Positions 45,445 to 53,681 of a stretch of DNA of 64,000 nt are shown piece after piece (within the stretch, counting starts at the first letter, position 1; each line of letters opens with the position of its first letter). Under the pieces are notes generated by a model, which worked only from the letters and a program-made list of their open reading frames with translations, was not told the DNA's origin and ran no database searches. Source of the DNA: Roseateles_E sp005503085 (lineage in GTDB: Bacteria; Pseudomonadota; Gammaproteobacteria; Burkholderiales; Burkholderiaceae_C); assembly GCF_028462495.1 (NCBI RefSeq), contig NZ_JAQOWX010000013.1, positions 1-64,000 of the forward strand. Reading direction: 5' to 3'. A program made the translations under genes and the position numbers.

Positions 45445-45526
45445 CTGGGGTACGCGGCTTGGCTCCTGTCCCCCGCCCTCGCTTCGCTCGGTCTCCTCCT
45501 TGACCTCGCCAAGCCGCGCACCCCAG
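45445..45526. repeat. Long imperfect inverted repeat between coxM and coxD
   Basis: CTGGGGTACGCGGCTTGG (45445-45462) pairs with CCAAGCCGCGCACCCCAG (45509-45526), 17 of 18 positions, with 46 bases between. The centre holds a second small fold (CGCTTCGCTCGG). It may be a REP-like element or an RNA structure that alters coxD expression. Confidence 0.65.
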
Positions 45527-45556
45527 ACCCTTGCTGAGTGGCGCTGGGTTTTGCGC

Positions 45557-46345
45557 TCAGGCGCCGGCCACGGCCCTTCCTGCAAGCACCGGGATCAGCG
45601 CGGCCCGGTAGGCCGCCGAGCCATGCAGATCGTTGTTCAGGCCCTCCTCGCTGATGCTGACCGTCATCGTCGCCGCCTGGCTCCAGCTGGCGCTCAGCGC
45701 CTGCTCCAGCGCCGTGGCGCGGAACACGCAAGACCCGGCACCGGTCACGGCCACACGCACGCCGCCGGCCGTCTTCGCGACGAACACGCCGACGATGGAG
45801 AAGCGCGAGGCCGGTTGCTTGAACTTCTGCCAGCCGGCCTTCTCCGGGACGGGGAAGCTCACCGAGCTGATGATCTCGCCCTCGGCCAGCGCGGTCTCGT
45901 ACAGGCCCTTGAAGAAATCATCGGCCGCAATCGAGCGCCGGTCGGTATGGATGGTGGCGTTCAAGGCCAGCACCGCCGCCGGATAGCAGGCGGCCGGGTC
46001 GTTATTGGCCAGGCTGCCGCCGATCGTGCCGCGGTTGCGCACCTGGCGGTCGCCGATGCGGCCGGCCAGATCGGCCAGCGCCGGTATCGCGCCGGCCAGC
46101 TCCCTGGACGCAGCGACCACCGCGTGCGTGCTCATCGCACCGATCGTGACCTTGCCGGCCTCGACCTTGATGCCCTTCAGATCGGCCAGGCCGGACAGAT
46201 CGATCAAGGCCTCGGGCGCGGCCAGGCCCTGCTTGATCGCAGCGAGCAGCGACTGCCCGCCGGCCAGGATCTTGGCCTCGCTATTGGCCCGCACGGCCTG
46301 GGCCGCGTCGGCGACGCTGGTGGCTTGTTGGTAGGCAAATGTCAT
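45557..46345 (-). CDS. coxM: Molybdenum hydroxylase FAD-binding medium subunit
   Basis: The product is 262 aa. The FAD-binding motifs are AGGQSLLAAIK near residue 28 and TIGGSLANNDPAA near 107; the C-terminal CO_deh_flav_C domain is VAVTGAGSCVFRATALEQAL. It shuttles electrons from the [2Fe-2S] subunit to an acceptor. A GGGGAG site is 6 bases before the ATG. It follows coxL by 15 bases. Confidence 0.94.
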   Translation of the reverse strand: MTFAYQQATSVADAAQAVRANSEAKILAGGQSLLAAIKQGLAAPEALIDLSGLADLKGIKVEAGKVTIGAMSTHAVVAASRELAGAIPALADLAGRIGDRQVRNRGTIGGSLANNDPAACYPAAVLALNATIHTDRRSIAADDFFKGLYETALAEGEIISSVSFPVPEKAGWQKFKQPASRFSIVGVFVAKTAGGVRVAVTGAGSCVFRATALEQALSASWSQAATMTVSISEEGLNNDLHGSAAYRAALIPVLAGRAVAGA

Positions 46346-46360
46346 GCTGTGCTCCCCGGT

Positions 46361-48715
46361 TCAACGGTTGGCCTGGATGGCTTGCCAGACGGTGTGCGGC
46401 GTCGCCGGCATCGGCAGATCCTTGATGCCCAGCGCATCGCAGATCGCATTGATCACCGCTGGCGGCGAGCCGATGGCCCCGGCCTCGCCGCAGCCCTTGA
46501 CGCCCAGCGGGTTGTGCGTGCAAGGCGTGCCCTTGGACGTGCGGATATTGAAGCTGGGCAGGTCGTCGGCGCGCGGCATCGCATAGTCCATATAGCTGCC
46601 GGTCAAGAGCTGGCCGCTCTCCTTGTCATAGATGCCATGCTCCAGCAGCGCCTGGCCTATGCCCTGCGCGATGCCGCCCTGCACCTGGCCCTCGACAATC
46701 ATCGGGTTGACGATATTGCCGAAGTCATCGACCGCGCTGAAACGGTCCACCCGCACGACGCCGGTGGCCGGATCGACCTCGACCTCGCAGACATAGGACC
46801 CGGCCGGATAGGTGAAATTGGTCGGGTCGTAGAAGGCGTTCTCATTCAGGCCGGGCTCCAGCTTGTCGAGCGGGTAGTTGTGCGGCACATAGGCGGTCAG
46901 CGAGACGGAGGCGAAGGGCACGCTCTTGTCGGTGCCGGCCACCTTGAAGACACCGTTCTCGAACTCGATGTCGGTGTCGGCCGCTTCCAGCAGATGGGCG
47001 GCGATCTTCTTGCCCTTGGCAATCACCTTGTCGACCGCCTTGATGATGGCCGTGCCGCCGACCGAGAGGGACCGGCTGCCGTAGGTGCCCATGCCGAACA
47101 GCACCTTGGCGGTGTCGCCGTGCTCGATGCTCACATCATCGATCGGAATCCCGAGCCGGTCCGCGACCACCTGGGCAAACGTCGTCTCATGGCCCTGGCC
47201 ATGCGAATGGCTGCCGGTGAAGATGGTCACCTTGCCGGTCGGGTGCACCCGCACCTCGCCGGCCTCGAACAGGCCGGCCCGTGCGCCCAGAGCGCCGGCG
47301 ATGTTCGAGGGCGCCAGGCCGCAGGCCGCGATATAGGTCGAGTAGCCGATGCCGCGCTTCAGGCCCTTGGCCTCGGACACCGCCTTGCGCGCGGCGAAGC
47401 CGGCCACATCGGCCAGCTCGACGACTTCCTTGAGCGTCGCGTCGTAGTCGCCGGTGTCGTAGGTCAGGCCCACCGGCGTCGCGTAGGGGAAGCTGTGGAT
47501 GAAGTTGCGGCGGCGGATCTCGGCCGGGTTCAGGCCCAGTTCCTTGGCCGCCGTCTCGACCAGACGCTCGACCACATAGGTGGCCTCGGGCCGGCCGGCG
47601 CCGCGGTAGGCATCGACCGGCGCGGTATTGCTGAACACGCCGGTGACCTCGGCATAGATCTTGGGCGTCGTGTACTGGCCGGCCAGGAGCGTGGCGTAGA
47701 GGATGGTCGGCACACTGGACGCGAAGGTCGACAGATAGGCACCCAGGTTCGCGGTCGTGTGGACCCGCATCGCCAGGAACTTGCCGCCAGCGTCCAGCGC
47801 CAGCTCGGCCACGGTCGCATGGTCGCGGCCATGGGCGTCGCTCAGAAAGGCCTCGGAGCGGTCCGCCGTCCACTTGATCGGCCGGCCAACCTGCTTGCTG
47901 GCCCAGGTCAGCGCGGTCTCCTCGGTGTAGAGGAAGATCTTGGAGCCGAAGCCGCCGCCGACATCGGGCGCGACCACGCGCAGCTTGTGCTCCGGAATGC
48001 CCAGCACGAAGGCGCACATCAGCAGGCGCGCGACATGGGGGTTCTGGCTGGTCGTGTAGAGCGTGTAGCTGTCGTCGCTGGCGTTATAGGCGGCGTTGGC
48101 CGCGCGCGGCTCGATGGCATTGGGGATCAGCCGGTTGTTGCGGAACTCCAGCCGCGTCACATGGGCGGCGCCGACAAAGGCCGCATCGGCGCCGGCCTTG
48201 TCGCCGCAGCCCCAGGTGTAGCAGACGTTGTCGGGCGCTTCCTCATGCACCTGGCCCGCATGGCCCTTGGCGGCGGCGGTGTCGACCGCCGGTACCAGCT
48301 CTTCGTAATCGATCGCTATCAGCTGGGCGGCGGCCTTGGCCTCGGCATAGCTCTCGGCCACCACCAGGGCCACCGGATCGCCGACATAGCGGACCTTGCC
48401 GTCGGCCAGGATCGGGTGCTTGGGCTCCTTCATCGGGCTGCCGTCCAGGCTGTTGATCAGCCAGCCGCAGGGCAGGCCGCCGATCGCGCGGAAGTGCTCG
48501 CCGGTGTAGATGCCCAGCACGCCCTCGGCCGCCGCCGCGCTGGCCGTGTCCACGCTCTTGATGCGCGCATGGGCATAGGGCGAGCGCAGGAAGTAAGCGT
48601 AAGTCTGGCGCGGCAGCACGATGTCATCGGTGTACTGCCCCCGCCCGGTCAGAAAGCGCGCGTCCTCGCGGCGCTTGACGCTCTGGCCGATGAAACCTTC
48701 TTTGGGTGCATTCAT
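46361..48715 (-). CDS. coxL: Molybdenum hydroxylase large subunit (CoxL-like, form II)
   Basis: The product is 784 aa with the two large domains of aldehyde-oxidase/xanthine-dehydrogenase-type subunits. The active-site loop reads AYRGAGR (about 369-375), the form II (OMP) signature. Form I CO dehydrogenase has AYxCSFR there, with the Cys that binds copper. Other family boxes: GGGFGSKIFLYTEE, GSHSHGQGHETTFAQ and GVKGCGEAGAIG with the catalytic Glu. The true substrate is unknown and CO oxidation should not be assumed. AAGGAG lies 9 bases before the ATG. Confidence 0.93.
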   Translation of the reverse strand: MNAPKEGFIGQSVKRREDARFLTGRGQYTDDIVLPRQTYAYFLRSPYAHARIKSVDTASAAAAEGVLGIYTGEHFRAIGGLPCGWLINSLDGSPMKEPKHPILADGKVRYVGDPVALVVAESYAEAKAAAQLIAIDYEELVPAVDTAAAKGHAGQVHEEAPDNVCYTWGCGDKAGADAAFVGAAHVTRLEFRNNRLIPNAIEPRAANAAYNASDDSYTLYTTSQNPHVARLLMCAFVLGIPEHKLRVVAPDVGGGFGSKIFLYTEETALTWASKQVGRPIKWTADRSEAFLSDAHGRDHATVAELALDAGGKFLAMRVHTTANLGAYLSTFASSVPTILYATLLAGQYTTPKIYAEVTGVFSNTAPVDAYRGAGRPEATYVVERLVETAAKELGLNPAEIRRRNFIHSFPYATPVGLTYDTGDYDATLKEVVELADVAGFAARKAVSEAKGLKRGIGYSTYIAACGLAPSNIAGALGARAGLFEAGEVRVHPTGKVTIFTGSHSHGQGHETTFAQVVADRLGIPIDDVSIEHGDTAKVLFGMGTYGSRSLSVGGTAIIKAVDKVIAKGKKIAAHLLEAADTDIEFENGVFKVAGTDKSVPFASVSLTAYVPHNYPLDKLEPGLNENAFYDPTNFTYPAGSYVCEVEVDPATGVVRVDRFSAVDDFGNIVNPMIVEGQVQGGIAQGIGQALLEHGIYDKESGQLLTGSYMDYAMPRADDLPSFNIRTSKGTPCTHNPLGVKGCGEAGAIGSPPAVINAICDALGIKDLPMPATPHTVWQAIQANR

Positions 48716-48728
48716 GGTCGTGTGCTCC

Positions 48729-49202
48729 TTAGACCTTCATGTTCTGAGCGCCCATCTGGACGGCCCGCACGATGTTCTGGTAGCCGGTACAGCGGCAGAT
48801 ATTGCCCTCCAGCCCCTCGCGGATCTCGGTCTCTGAGCTGCAGCGGTGGTGCTGCACCAGGTCGACTGCGCTCATCACCATGCCGGGCGTGCAGAAGCCG
48901 CATTGCAGGCCGTGGCACTCCTTGAACGCCGCCTGCATCGGGTGCATCTCCCCGCCGGCCGGTGACAGGCCCTCGATGGTGGTGATCTCGGCGCCGACCG
49001 CCTGCACGGCCAGCAGCGAACAGCTCTTCACCGCGCGCCCGTCCAGGTGCACGGGGCAGGCCCCGCACTGGCTGGTGTCGCTGCCCACATGGGTGCCGGT
49101 CAGCGCGAGGTCCTCGCGCAGGAATTGCACCAGCAGGCGGTCCGGCGCGATCTCGCGCGTGACCGGCTTGCCGTTGACCTTGAGCGTGATCTTGTGGCTC
49201 AT
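48729..49202 (-). CDS. coxS: Molybdenum hydroxylase 2Fe-2S small subunit, first ligand Cys replaced
   Basis: The product is 157 aa. The plant-type ferredoxin domain has C46, C49 and C61, but the first expected ligand is S41 (HVGSDTSQCGAC, where the family has GC(D/E)TSxCGAC). The codon at 49080-49082 is AGC; TGC would give Cys. The helical domain keeps its four ligands C101, C104, C136 and C138 (QCGFCTPG, ICRCTGY). It passes electrons from the Mo site to FAD. First gene of the operon; AAGGAGA lies 9 bases upstream. Confidence 0.93.
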   Translation of the reverse strand: MSHKITLKVNGKPVTREIAPDRLLVQFLREDLALTGTHVGSDTSQCGACPVHLDGRAVKSCSLLAVQAVGAEITTIEGLSPAGGEMHPMQAAFKECHGLQCGFCTPGMVMSAVDLVQHHRCSSETEIREGLEGNICRCTGYQNIVRAVQMGAQNMKV

Positions 49203-49287
49203 TGGCTTGTCTCCTTGTTGTCGTCAGCGATCCATCAGCGACCATCGTCGCGGCAGCCCGCCGCGGGCGCTATCTACCGTTTACCCG

Positions 49288-49305
49288 CATGTATGCCCAT
49301 ACATG
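49288..49305. promoter_or_regulatory. Palindrome in the divergent cox / xdhC-like region
   Basis: CATGTATG-CC-CATACATG, 8-bp perfect arms, 86 bases upstream of the coxS start and in the only long gap of the locus (49203-49484). It is a candidate operator for both directions. No regulator gene is adjacent. Confidence 0.5.
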
Positions 49306-49462
49306 GGGCGTTTCAGCCCGGGCTTGCTGCCCCGGCTTGGCACAGCTGTGCCAGCTTGGTGCCCACTTGCACCAGAGCTGCGGGTCAACCCGGATTCACC
49401 GCGGCTCAGGCAAGGCCGGCCGCTATCGGGTATGTTCGACGCCTGTATCGCCCGAGCGCCGG

Positions 49463-49667
49463 GCTAGAGTCTCAAAGAACGCTTATGGACAATGTTGATC
49501 TGAATGTGCTGCGCCAGGTATCGAGCTGGATGAGCGAGGGCCGGCGCGTCGTGCTGGGCACCATNGCTAGAGTCTCAAAGAACGCTTATGGACAATGTTG
49601 ATCTGAATGTGCTGCGCCAGGTATCGAGCTGGATGAGCGAGGGCCGGCGCGTCGTGCTGGGCACCAT
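49463..49667. repeat. Exact 102-base duplication around a single N (contig join)
   Basis: Bases 49463-49564 are repeated exactly at 49566-49667, separated by one N at 49565. The copy holds the leader and first codons of the xdhC-like gene, which would then appear twice (ATG at 49485 and 49588). This is the mark of two contig ends that overlap but were not merged. Confidence 0.9.
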
Positions 49668-50580
49668 CACCCGCACCTGGGGCTCGGCGCCCCGGCCGGT
49701 GGGCTCGGTGGTGGCGGTGCGCGACGACGGCCTGATCGCCGGCTCGGTCTCGGGCGGCTGCATCGAGGACGATCTGATCGCCAAGGTGCGCGAGGGCGCG
49801 CTGACCCTGAGCAGACCCGATCTGATCCGCTACGGCGTCGGCGCCGAAGAGGCCACCCGCTTCGGCCTGCCCTGCGGCGGCACGCTGGAGCTGGTGCTGG
49901 AGCCGCTGAGCGCGTCCTCGCAGATCCCGGCCCTGCTGGCCCGTCTGGCGGCCGGCGAGCGGGTGCAACGCGAGCTGGACCTGGCCAGCGGCGCGGTGCG
50001 CCTGCTGGCCCCGCAGGCCCATGCCGATGTGGTGCGCCTGAGCGAGACGCAACTGATCACCCATCACGGCCCGCAATGGCGCTTGCTGATCATCGGCGCC
50101 GGCCAGCTGACCCAGTACCTGGCCAGCATGGCGCTGGCGCTGGACTACCAGGTGCTGGTCTGCGACCCGCGCGACGAGTACCAGCCCGACATCCCTGGCG
50201 CCACCCTGACGCGCGAGATGCCGGACGACGTGGTGCAGCGCTTTGCCCCCGATGGCCACAGCGCCATCGTCGCGCTGACCCACGACCCCAAGCTCGACGA
50301 CCTGGCCCTGATGGAAGCGCTGGGCAGCCCGGCCTTTTATGTCGGCGCGATCGGCTCGCGTGTCAACCAGGCCAAACGCAAGGCCCGCCTGGCAGAGCAT
50401 TTCGGCATGAGCGAGGCCCAGCTGGCGCGACTGCACGGCCCGGTCGGCCTGAACATCGGCGCCCGCACGCCACCCGAGATCGCGCTGTCCATCCTGGCCC
50501 ATATGACGGCCGAGCGTTATGGCGTGAGCCTGGCGAGCTCGCAGCAGGGCTCGGGCAGCGAGGCCGGCTGCGTGGTCTGA
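49588..50580 (+). CDS. XdhC/CoxF-family molybdenum hydroxylase maturation protein
   Basis: The product is 330 aa. The N-terminal XdhC/CoxI domain has ITRTWGSAPRPVGSVVAV and GLIAGSVSGGCIEDDL. The C-terminal Rossmann-like domain has LLIIGAGQLTQYLASMAL and FYVGAIGSRVNQAKR. XdhC-type proteins bind and sulfurate or insert the molybdenum cofactor into such enzymes. Divergent from coxSLMDEG, so it probably serves that enzyme. A truncated first copy (49485-49564) precedes it only because of the contig join. Confidence 0.93.
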   Translation: MDNVDLNVLRQVSSWMSEGRRVVLGTITRTWGSAPRPVGSVVAVRDDGLIAGSVSGGCIEDDLIAKVREGALTLSRPDLIRYGVGAEEATRFGLPCGGTLELVLEPLSASSQIPALLARLAAGERVQRELDLASGAVRLLAPQAHADVVRLSETQLITHHGPQWRLLIIGAGQLTQYLASMALALDYQVLVCDPRDEYQPDIPGATLTREMPDDVVQRFAPDGHSAIVALTHDPKLDDLALMEALGSPAFYVGAIGSRVNQAKRKARLAEHFGMSEAQLARLHGPVGLNIGARTPPEIALSILAHMTAERYGVSLASSQQGSGSEAGCVV

Positions 50581-50594
50581 ACACCAGCCCTCGC

Positions 50595-50717
50595 CTACTT
50601 CTTGCGCCCCCGCTCCGCCACCGGCGGCGCCAAGGCGCCCGGGTCGGCGGGCTTGCTAATCGGCGGGTCCTTCTTCGGTTTCTTGGCTTCCTTGTTGCCG
50701 CGCTGGCCCTTGGACAT
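50595..50717 (-). CDS. Small Lys-rich conserved protein
   Basis: The product is 40 aa, from an ATG preceded by AGGAGA at 8 bases. The sequence begins MSKGQRGNKEAKKPKKDPP and ends with basic residues, entirely unfolded-looking and highly charged. Short proteins starting MSKGQ.NKEAKKPKK are widespread in proteobacteria. The role is unknown; RNA or ribosome binding can be guessed from the charge. Confidence 0.75.
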   Translation of the reverse strand: MSKGQRGNKEAKKPKKDPPISKPADPGALAPPVAERGRKK

Positions 50718-50868
50718 GGCTGATCTCTCCTGCAATGACGGAATTCCGCCGGTGAGCCAGCTTGCATGAAACCGATCGCATCGTCCGTGCGCTGGCGCAC
50801 CCCGCCGCCCCCACGTCGTCACAAGCTGGCGCTACGATGCCGACCATCGATCACGCCCGGCCCACCCC

Positions 50869-51516
50869 ATGATCCAGCTGCACTACCACCCGAGCAATGC
50901 CAGCTTCGCGCCCCACATCGTCCTGAACGAACTGGCCGTGCCTTTCGAGCTGAAGCTGGTCGACCGCGCCGCCGGCGAGCACAAGTCGGCCGACTATCTG
51001 AAGCTCAACCCCAACGGGCTGATTCCGGTGCTGGTCGAGGGCGAGTTGGTGCTGTATGAGACCGCCGCCATCCTTTTGCACCTGGCCGACACCCATCCCG
51101 AGGCCGGCCTCGTGCCGCCGCTGGCCACGGCCGAGCGGGCCCAGTTCTACAAATGGCTGATCTGGCTGACCAATACCTTCCAGCCGCTGCTCCTGGCCTA
51201 CTTCTACCCCGAACGCTGGGTGGCCGAGGGCAATGCGGAGGGCGTGGCCCAGGTCAAGGCCCAGGGCGAGGCGCGCATCGCGCCGCTGCTGGACCAGCTG
51301 GAAGCCCAGCTGGCCAGCCATGACGGCCCCTGGCTGCTGGGCCAACGCTACAGCGTGGCCGACGCGCTGGCCTTCATGCTGTGCCGCTGGACCCGCAGCT
51401 TCGCGCGGCCGGCGCGCAGCCTGCCGCTGCTGGGCGTCTATCTGCAGCGCATGCTGGAACGCCCGGCGGTGCAGCAGGCCATCGCGACCGAGCAGCTGCC
51501 CCAGCCCTGGATCTGA
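50869..51516 (+). CDS. Glutathione S-transferase family protein
   Basis: The product is 215 aa. The N-terminal thioredoxin-fold domain has LHYHPSNASFAPHIVLNEL, NPNGLIPVLVEGEL and the glutathione-binding YETAAILLHLAD. The C-terminal helical domain carries GPWLLGQRYSVADALAFML, with the conserved N-capping Asp. It probably conjugates glutathione to small electrophiles or acts as a reductase. It is 4 bases before the phosphatase gene, so the two may be co-transcribed. Confidence 0.92.
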   Translation: MIQLHYHPSNASFAPHIVLNELAVPFELKLVDRAAGEHKSADYLKLNPNGLIPVLVEGELVLYETAAILLHLADTHPEAGLVPPLATAERAQFYKWLIWLTNTFQPLLLAYFYPERWVAEGNAEGVAQVKAQGEARIAPLLDQLEAQLASHDGPWLLGQRYSVADALAFMLCRWTRSFARPARSLPLLGVYLQRMLERPAVQQAIATEQLPQPWI

Positions 51517-51520
51517 AGCC

Positions 51521-52144
51521 ATGACCGAACTGATACTGATACGCCATGGCGAGACCGACTGGAATCGCCGTCAGTGCTTCCAGGGCCATCTCGATGTGCC
51601 GCTCAACGAGCGCGGCCTGGCCCAGGCCGAACGCCTGGGCGCCCGGCTGGCGGCCGAGCGCATCGACGCGCTGGTGGTCAGCGATCTGATGCGCACCCGC
51701 CAGACCGCCGCGCCGCTGGCCGGCCAGACCAAGCTGGTGCCCAGCTACACGCCGACCTTGCGCGAGCAGGCCTTCGGCATCCTCGAAGGCCTGACCTTCG
51801 AGGACATCCGCATCCAGCACCCGGCCGAGTTCGCCCTCTGGGCCAAGCACGAGCCCGACTACGCGCTGCCCGGCGGCGCCGAGAGCCGCACGCTGTTCCA
51901 CCGCCGCGTGATCGGCGCGCTGCAGCAGCTGGCCATCCAGCACAGCGGCCAGCGCCTGGCCGTCGTGACCCATGGCGGCGTGCTCGACATGGTCTGGCGC
52001 ACGGCCAAGGGCCTGAGCCTGCATGGCGCGCGCGAATGTGCGATTCCGAACACCGGCATCAACCGCGTGCAGCTCAAGGACGGCGGCGGCTTCGAGATCC
52101 TCGGCTGGGCCGATGACGAGCATGCGCGGGATCTGGCGGGCTAG
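51521..52144 (+). CDS. Histidine phosphatase family protein (GpmB/CobC-like)
   Basis: The product is 207 aa. The catalytic motif is LIRHGETDWN (H9), with the second-shell residues in RTRQTAAPLAG, EQAFGILEGL and the late His in VVTHGGVLDM. Members dephosphorylate small metabolites; GpmB-like and alpha-ribazole phosphatase activities are both possible and no cobalamin genes are nearby. It converges with the next gene without a gap. Confidence 0.92.
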   Translation: MTELILIRHGETDWNRRQCFQGHLDVPLNERGLAQAERLGARLAAERIDALVVSDLMRTRQTAAPLAGQTKLVPSYTPTLREQAFGILEGLTFEDIRIQHPAEFALWAKHEPDYALPGGAESRTLFHRRVIGALQQLAIQHSGQRLAVVTHGGVLDMVWRTAKGLSLHGARECAIPNTGINRVQLKDGGGFEILGWADDEHARDLAG

Positions 52145-53623
52145 CTAGAACCTCGACCTGATCTTGCGCACGCTCCAGCTGTGGTCCTTCTCGTTGAGCG
52201 TCGCGCAGATGATGGTCTCGCCATCCGTGCGGATATTGACCAGGCCATAAACCAGACCGGCCACCACCAGGGTGCTGGCCAGCGTGCGCGTGGTCTTGCT
52301 GGGATTCAGGTCACCGGCCTTGGTGACGGCGGCCTCGATGCGGATCTTGGCCAGCTCGGCCTGCTCGTGCGCGTGATCGGGCGTGATCAGGCGCAGCGGC
52401 TTGCCCAGCTGCACGCTGCGGGCGATCTCGGTCGAGTAGACCAGCGGCGTGACGATGCGGTCCTGCTCGACCTGCAGATGGCCGGTGGTGGCGCTGGCCG
52501 CGACGATGGCCGGGCGCGGATGGTCGTGGCCCTCGCTGTCGCCCGATGAGATCACCGTGACGGCCGGCCGCAGCGCGGCCAGGAACTCGTAGCTCACATC
52601 GTCGCTGCCATGGTGGCAAGCCTTGGCCACATCGCACTGGAACTCGATGCGCCGGCCCGCATAGTCGTCCAGCAGCGCGCGCTGGCTGGCGGTGTTGAGG
52701 TCGCCGGTCAAGAGGATGCGGGCGCGCCCATGGTCCAGGCGCAGCAGCACGCTATTGCCGTTGGTGTTCTGGCTGGGCGCCGAGGCATAGCTGTGCAAGG
52801 CGGGTTTGCCGGCCAGGGTCTGCTCCCAGGGCCCCAGCACCTTGATCGCGACGCCGCCGCCGGCGCCATCGAAACCGGGCAGGAAGCCGTCCTTCTGGCT
52901 CAGGCGGCGCACCGGCGTGATGCGGCCGGCGGCGGTGCGGGCCTTGCACACATGGGCCATGAAGCCGGCCCACTCGCCCTGCAGTCGCGGCTCGGCGCCG
53001 GGCTTCAGCGCGGCCAGCACCTCGTTGCGGCTGCCCATCAGCTGGGTCAGCCAGCGCTTGTCGGCCGAGCTCGGGCCTAGCCAGCGCTGGCCGTTGGCCG
53101 GGTTGGTCCACCAGGCCACACCGGCGTGATAGAAGGCCTCGACCTGCAGCTTCTTGGCATCGAGCTCGGCGGTCTGCGCCACATCGAGCAGATCGGCCAG
53201 GCCGCCGTAATGGTCGGCATCGCAGTGCGAGGCGATCATCGCGTCGAGCTTGATGGTGTCGCGGCCATAGTCCTTGGCGAATTTCCAGTCGACGAAGTCG
53301 GCCGCGTTCTTGCCGCTGGGCTGCTTGCTGCGCGCATAGCCGCCGTCGATCATCAGATGCCGGTCGTCGGGCGTGCGTATCAGGATGCCATCGCCCTGGC
53401 CCACATCGATGATGTAGACCTCCAGCAGCGACTGTCCGCCCAGCGCCGCGTTGTCGACCCAGCCGGTCTTGCCGCGCGCGCGAACCTTGGAGCGGCTCGG
53501 TCCCGCCTCCAGCAGCTGGGCCCGGTCACCCCAGAGCAGCTCCAGCCGGACCTGGCTGCCGCTGGCCGCCTGGTAGAGCCGGGCGGTGTCGCTGCCGATG
53601 TACTTCGTGACGCTGTCGTTCAT
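52145..53623 (-). CDS. Metallo-beta-lactamase-fold hydrolase with SH3-like N terminus and C-terminal helix
   Basis: The product is 492 aa from the ATG 8 bases after AGGAG. Residues about 10-60 (ARLYQAASGSQVRLELLWGD, then VRARGKTGWVDNAAL) look like a bacterial SH3 domain. The ComEC-like metallo-beta-lactamase core follows: DVGQGDGILI, MIDGG and the zinc motif HCDADH (133-138), with RILLTGDLNTASQ and ACHHGSDDVSYEF later. A hydrophobic helix (LASTLVVAGLVYGLVNI) lies near the C terminus. Likely a phosphodiesterase or nuclease; not the DNA-uptake channel because no ComEC membrane domain is present. Confidence 0.85.
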   Translation of the reverse strand: MNDSVTKYIGSDTARLYQAASGSQVRLELLWGDRAQLLEAGPSRSKVRARGKTGWVDNAALGGQSLLEVYIIDVGQGDGILIRTPDDRHLMIDGGYARSKQPSGKNAADFVDWKFAKDYGRDTIKLDAMIASHCDADHYGGLADLLDVAQTAELDAKKLQVEAFYHAGVAWWTNPANGQRWLGPSSADKRWLTQLMGSRNEVLAALKPGAEPRLQGEWAGFMAHVCKARTAAGRITPVRRLSQKDGFLPGFDGAGGGVAIKVLGPWEQTLAGKPALHSYASAPSQNTNGNSVLLRLDHGRARILLTGDLNTASQRALLDDYAGRRIEFQCDVAKACHHGSDDVSYEFLAALRPAVTVISSGDSEGHDHPRPAIVAASATTGHLQVEQDRIVTPLVYSTEIARSVQLGKPLRLITPDHAHEQAELAKIRIEAAVTKAGDLNPSKTTRTLASTLVVAGLVYGLVNIRTDGETIICATLNEKDHSWSVRKIRSRF

Positions 53624-53681
53624 CGCGGGCTCCTGCTGCATGCGGGCCGAGCCGATTGTGAACGCATAGTCGTGGCGACGC

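Noticed and set aside
45386..48925. 1179-codon plus-strand open frame opposite coxL, coxM and coxS
   Set aside because: Antisense shadow of the cox operon; the opposite strand encodes clear family members and shows the ribosome sites.
46361..49202. Annotation as a genuine CO dehydrogenase
   Set aside because: CoxL has AYRGAGR instead of the AYxCSFR copper-binding loop. Only the general molybdenum hydroxylase role is supported.
49485..49564. First, truncated copy of the xdhC-like gene start
   Set aside because: It exists only because of the unmerged contig overlap around the N at 49565, so it is not listed as a gene.
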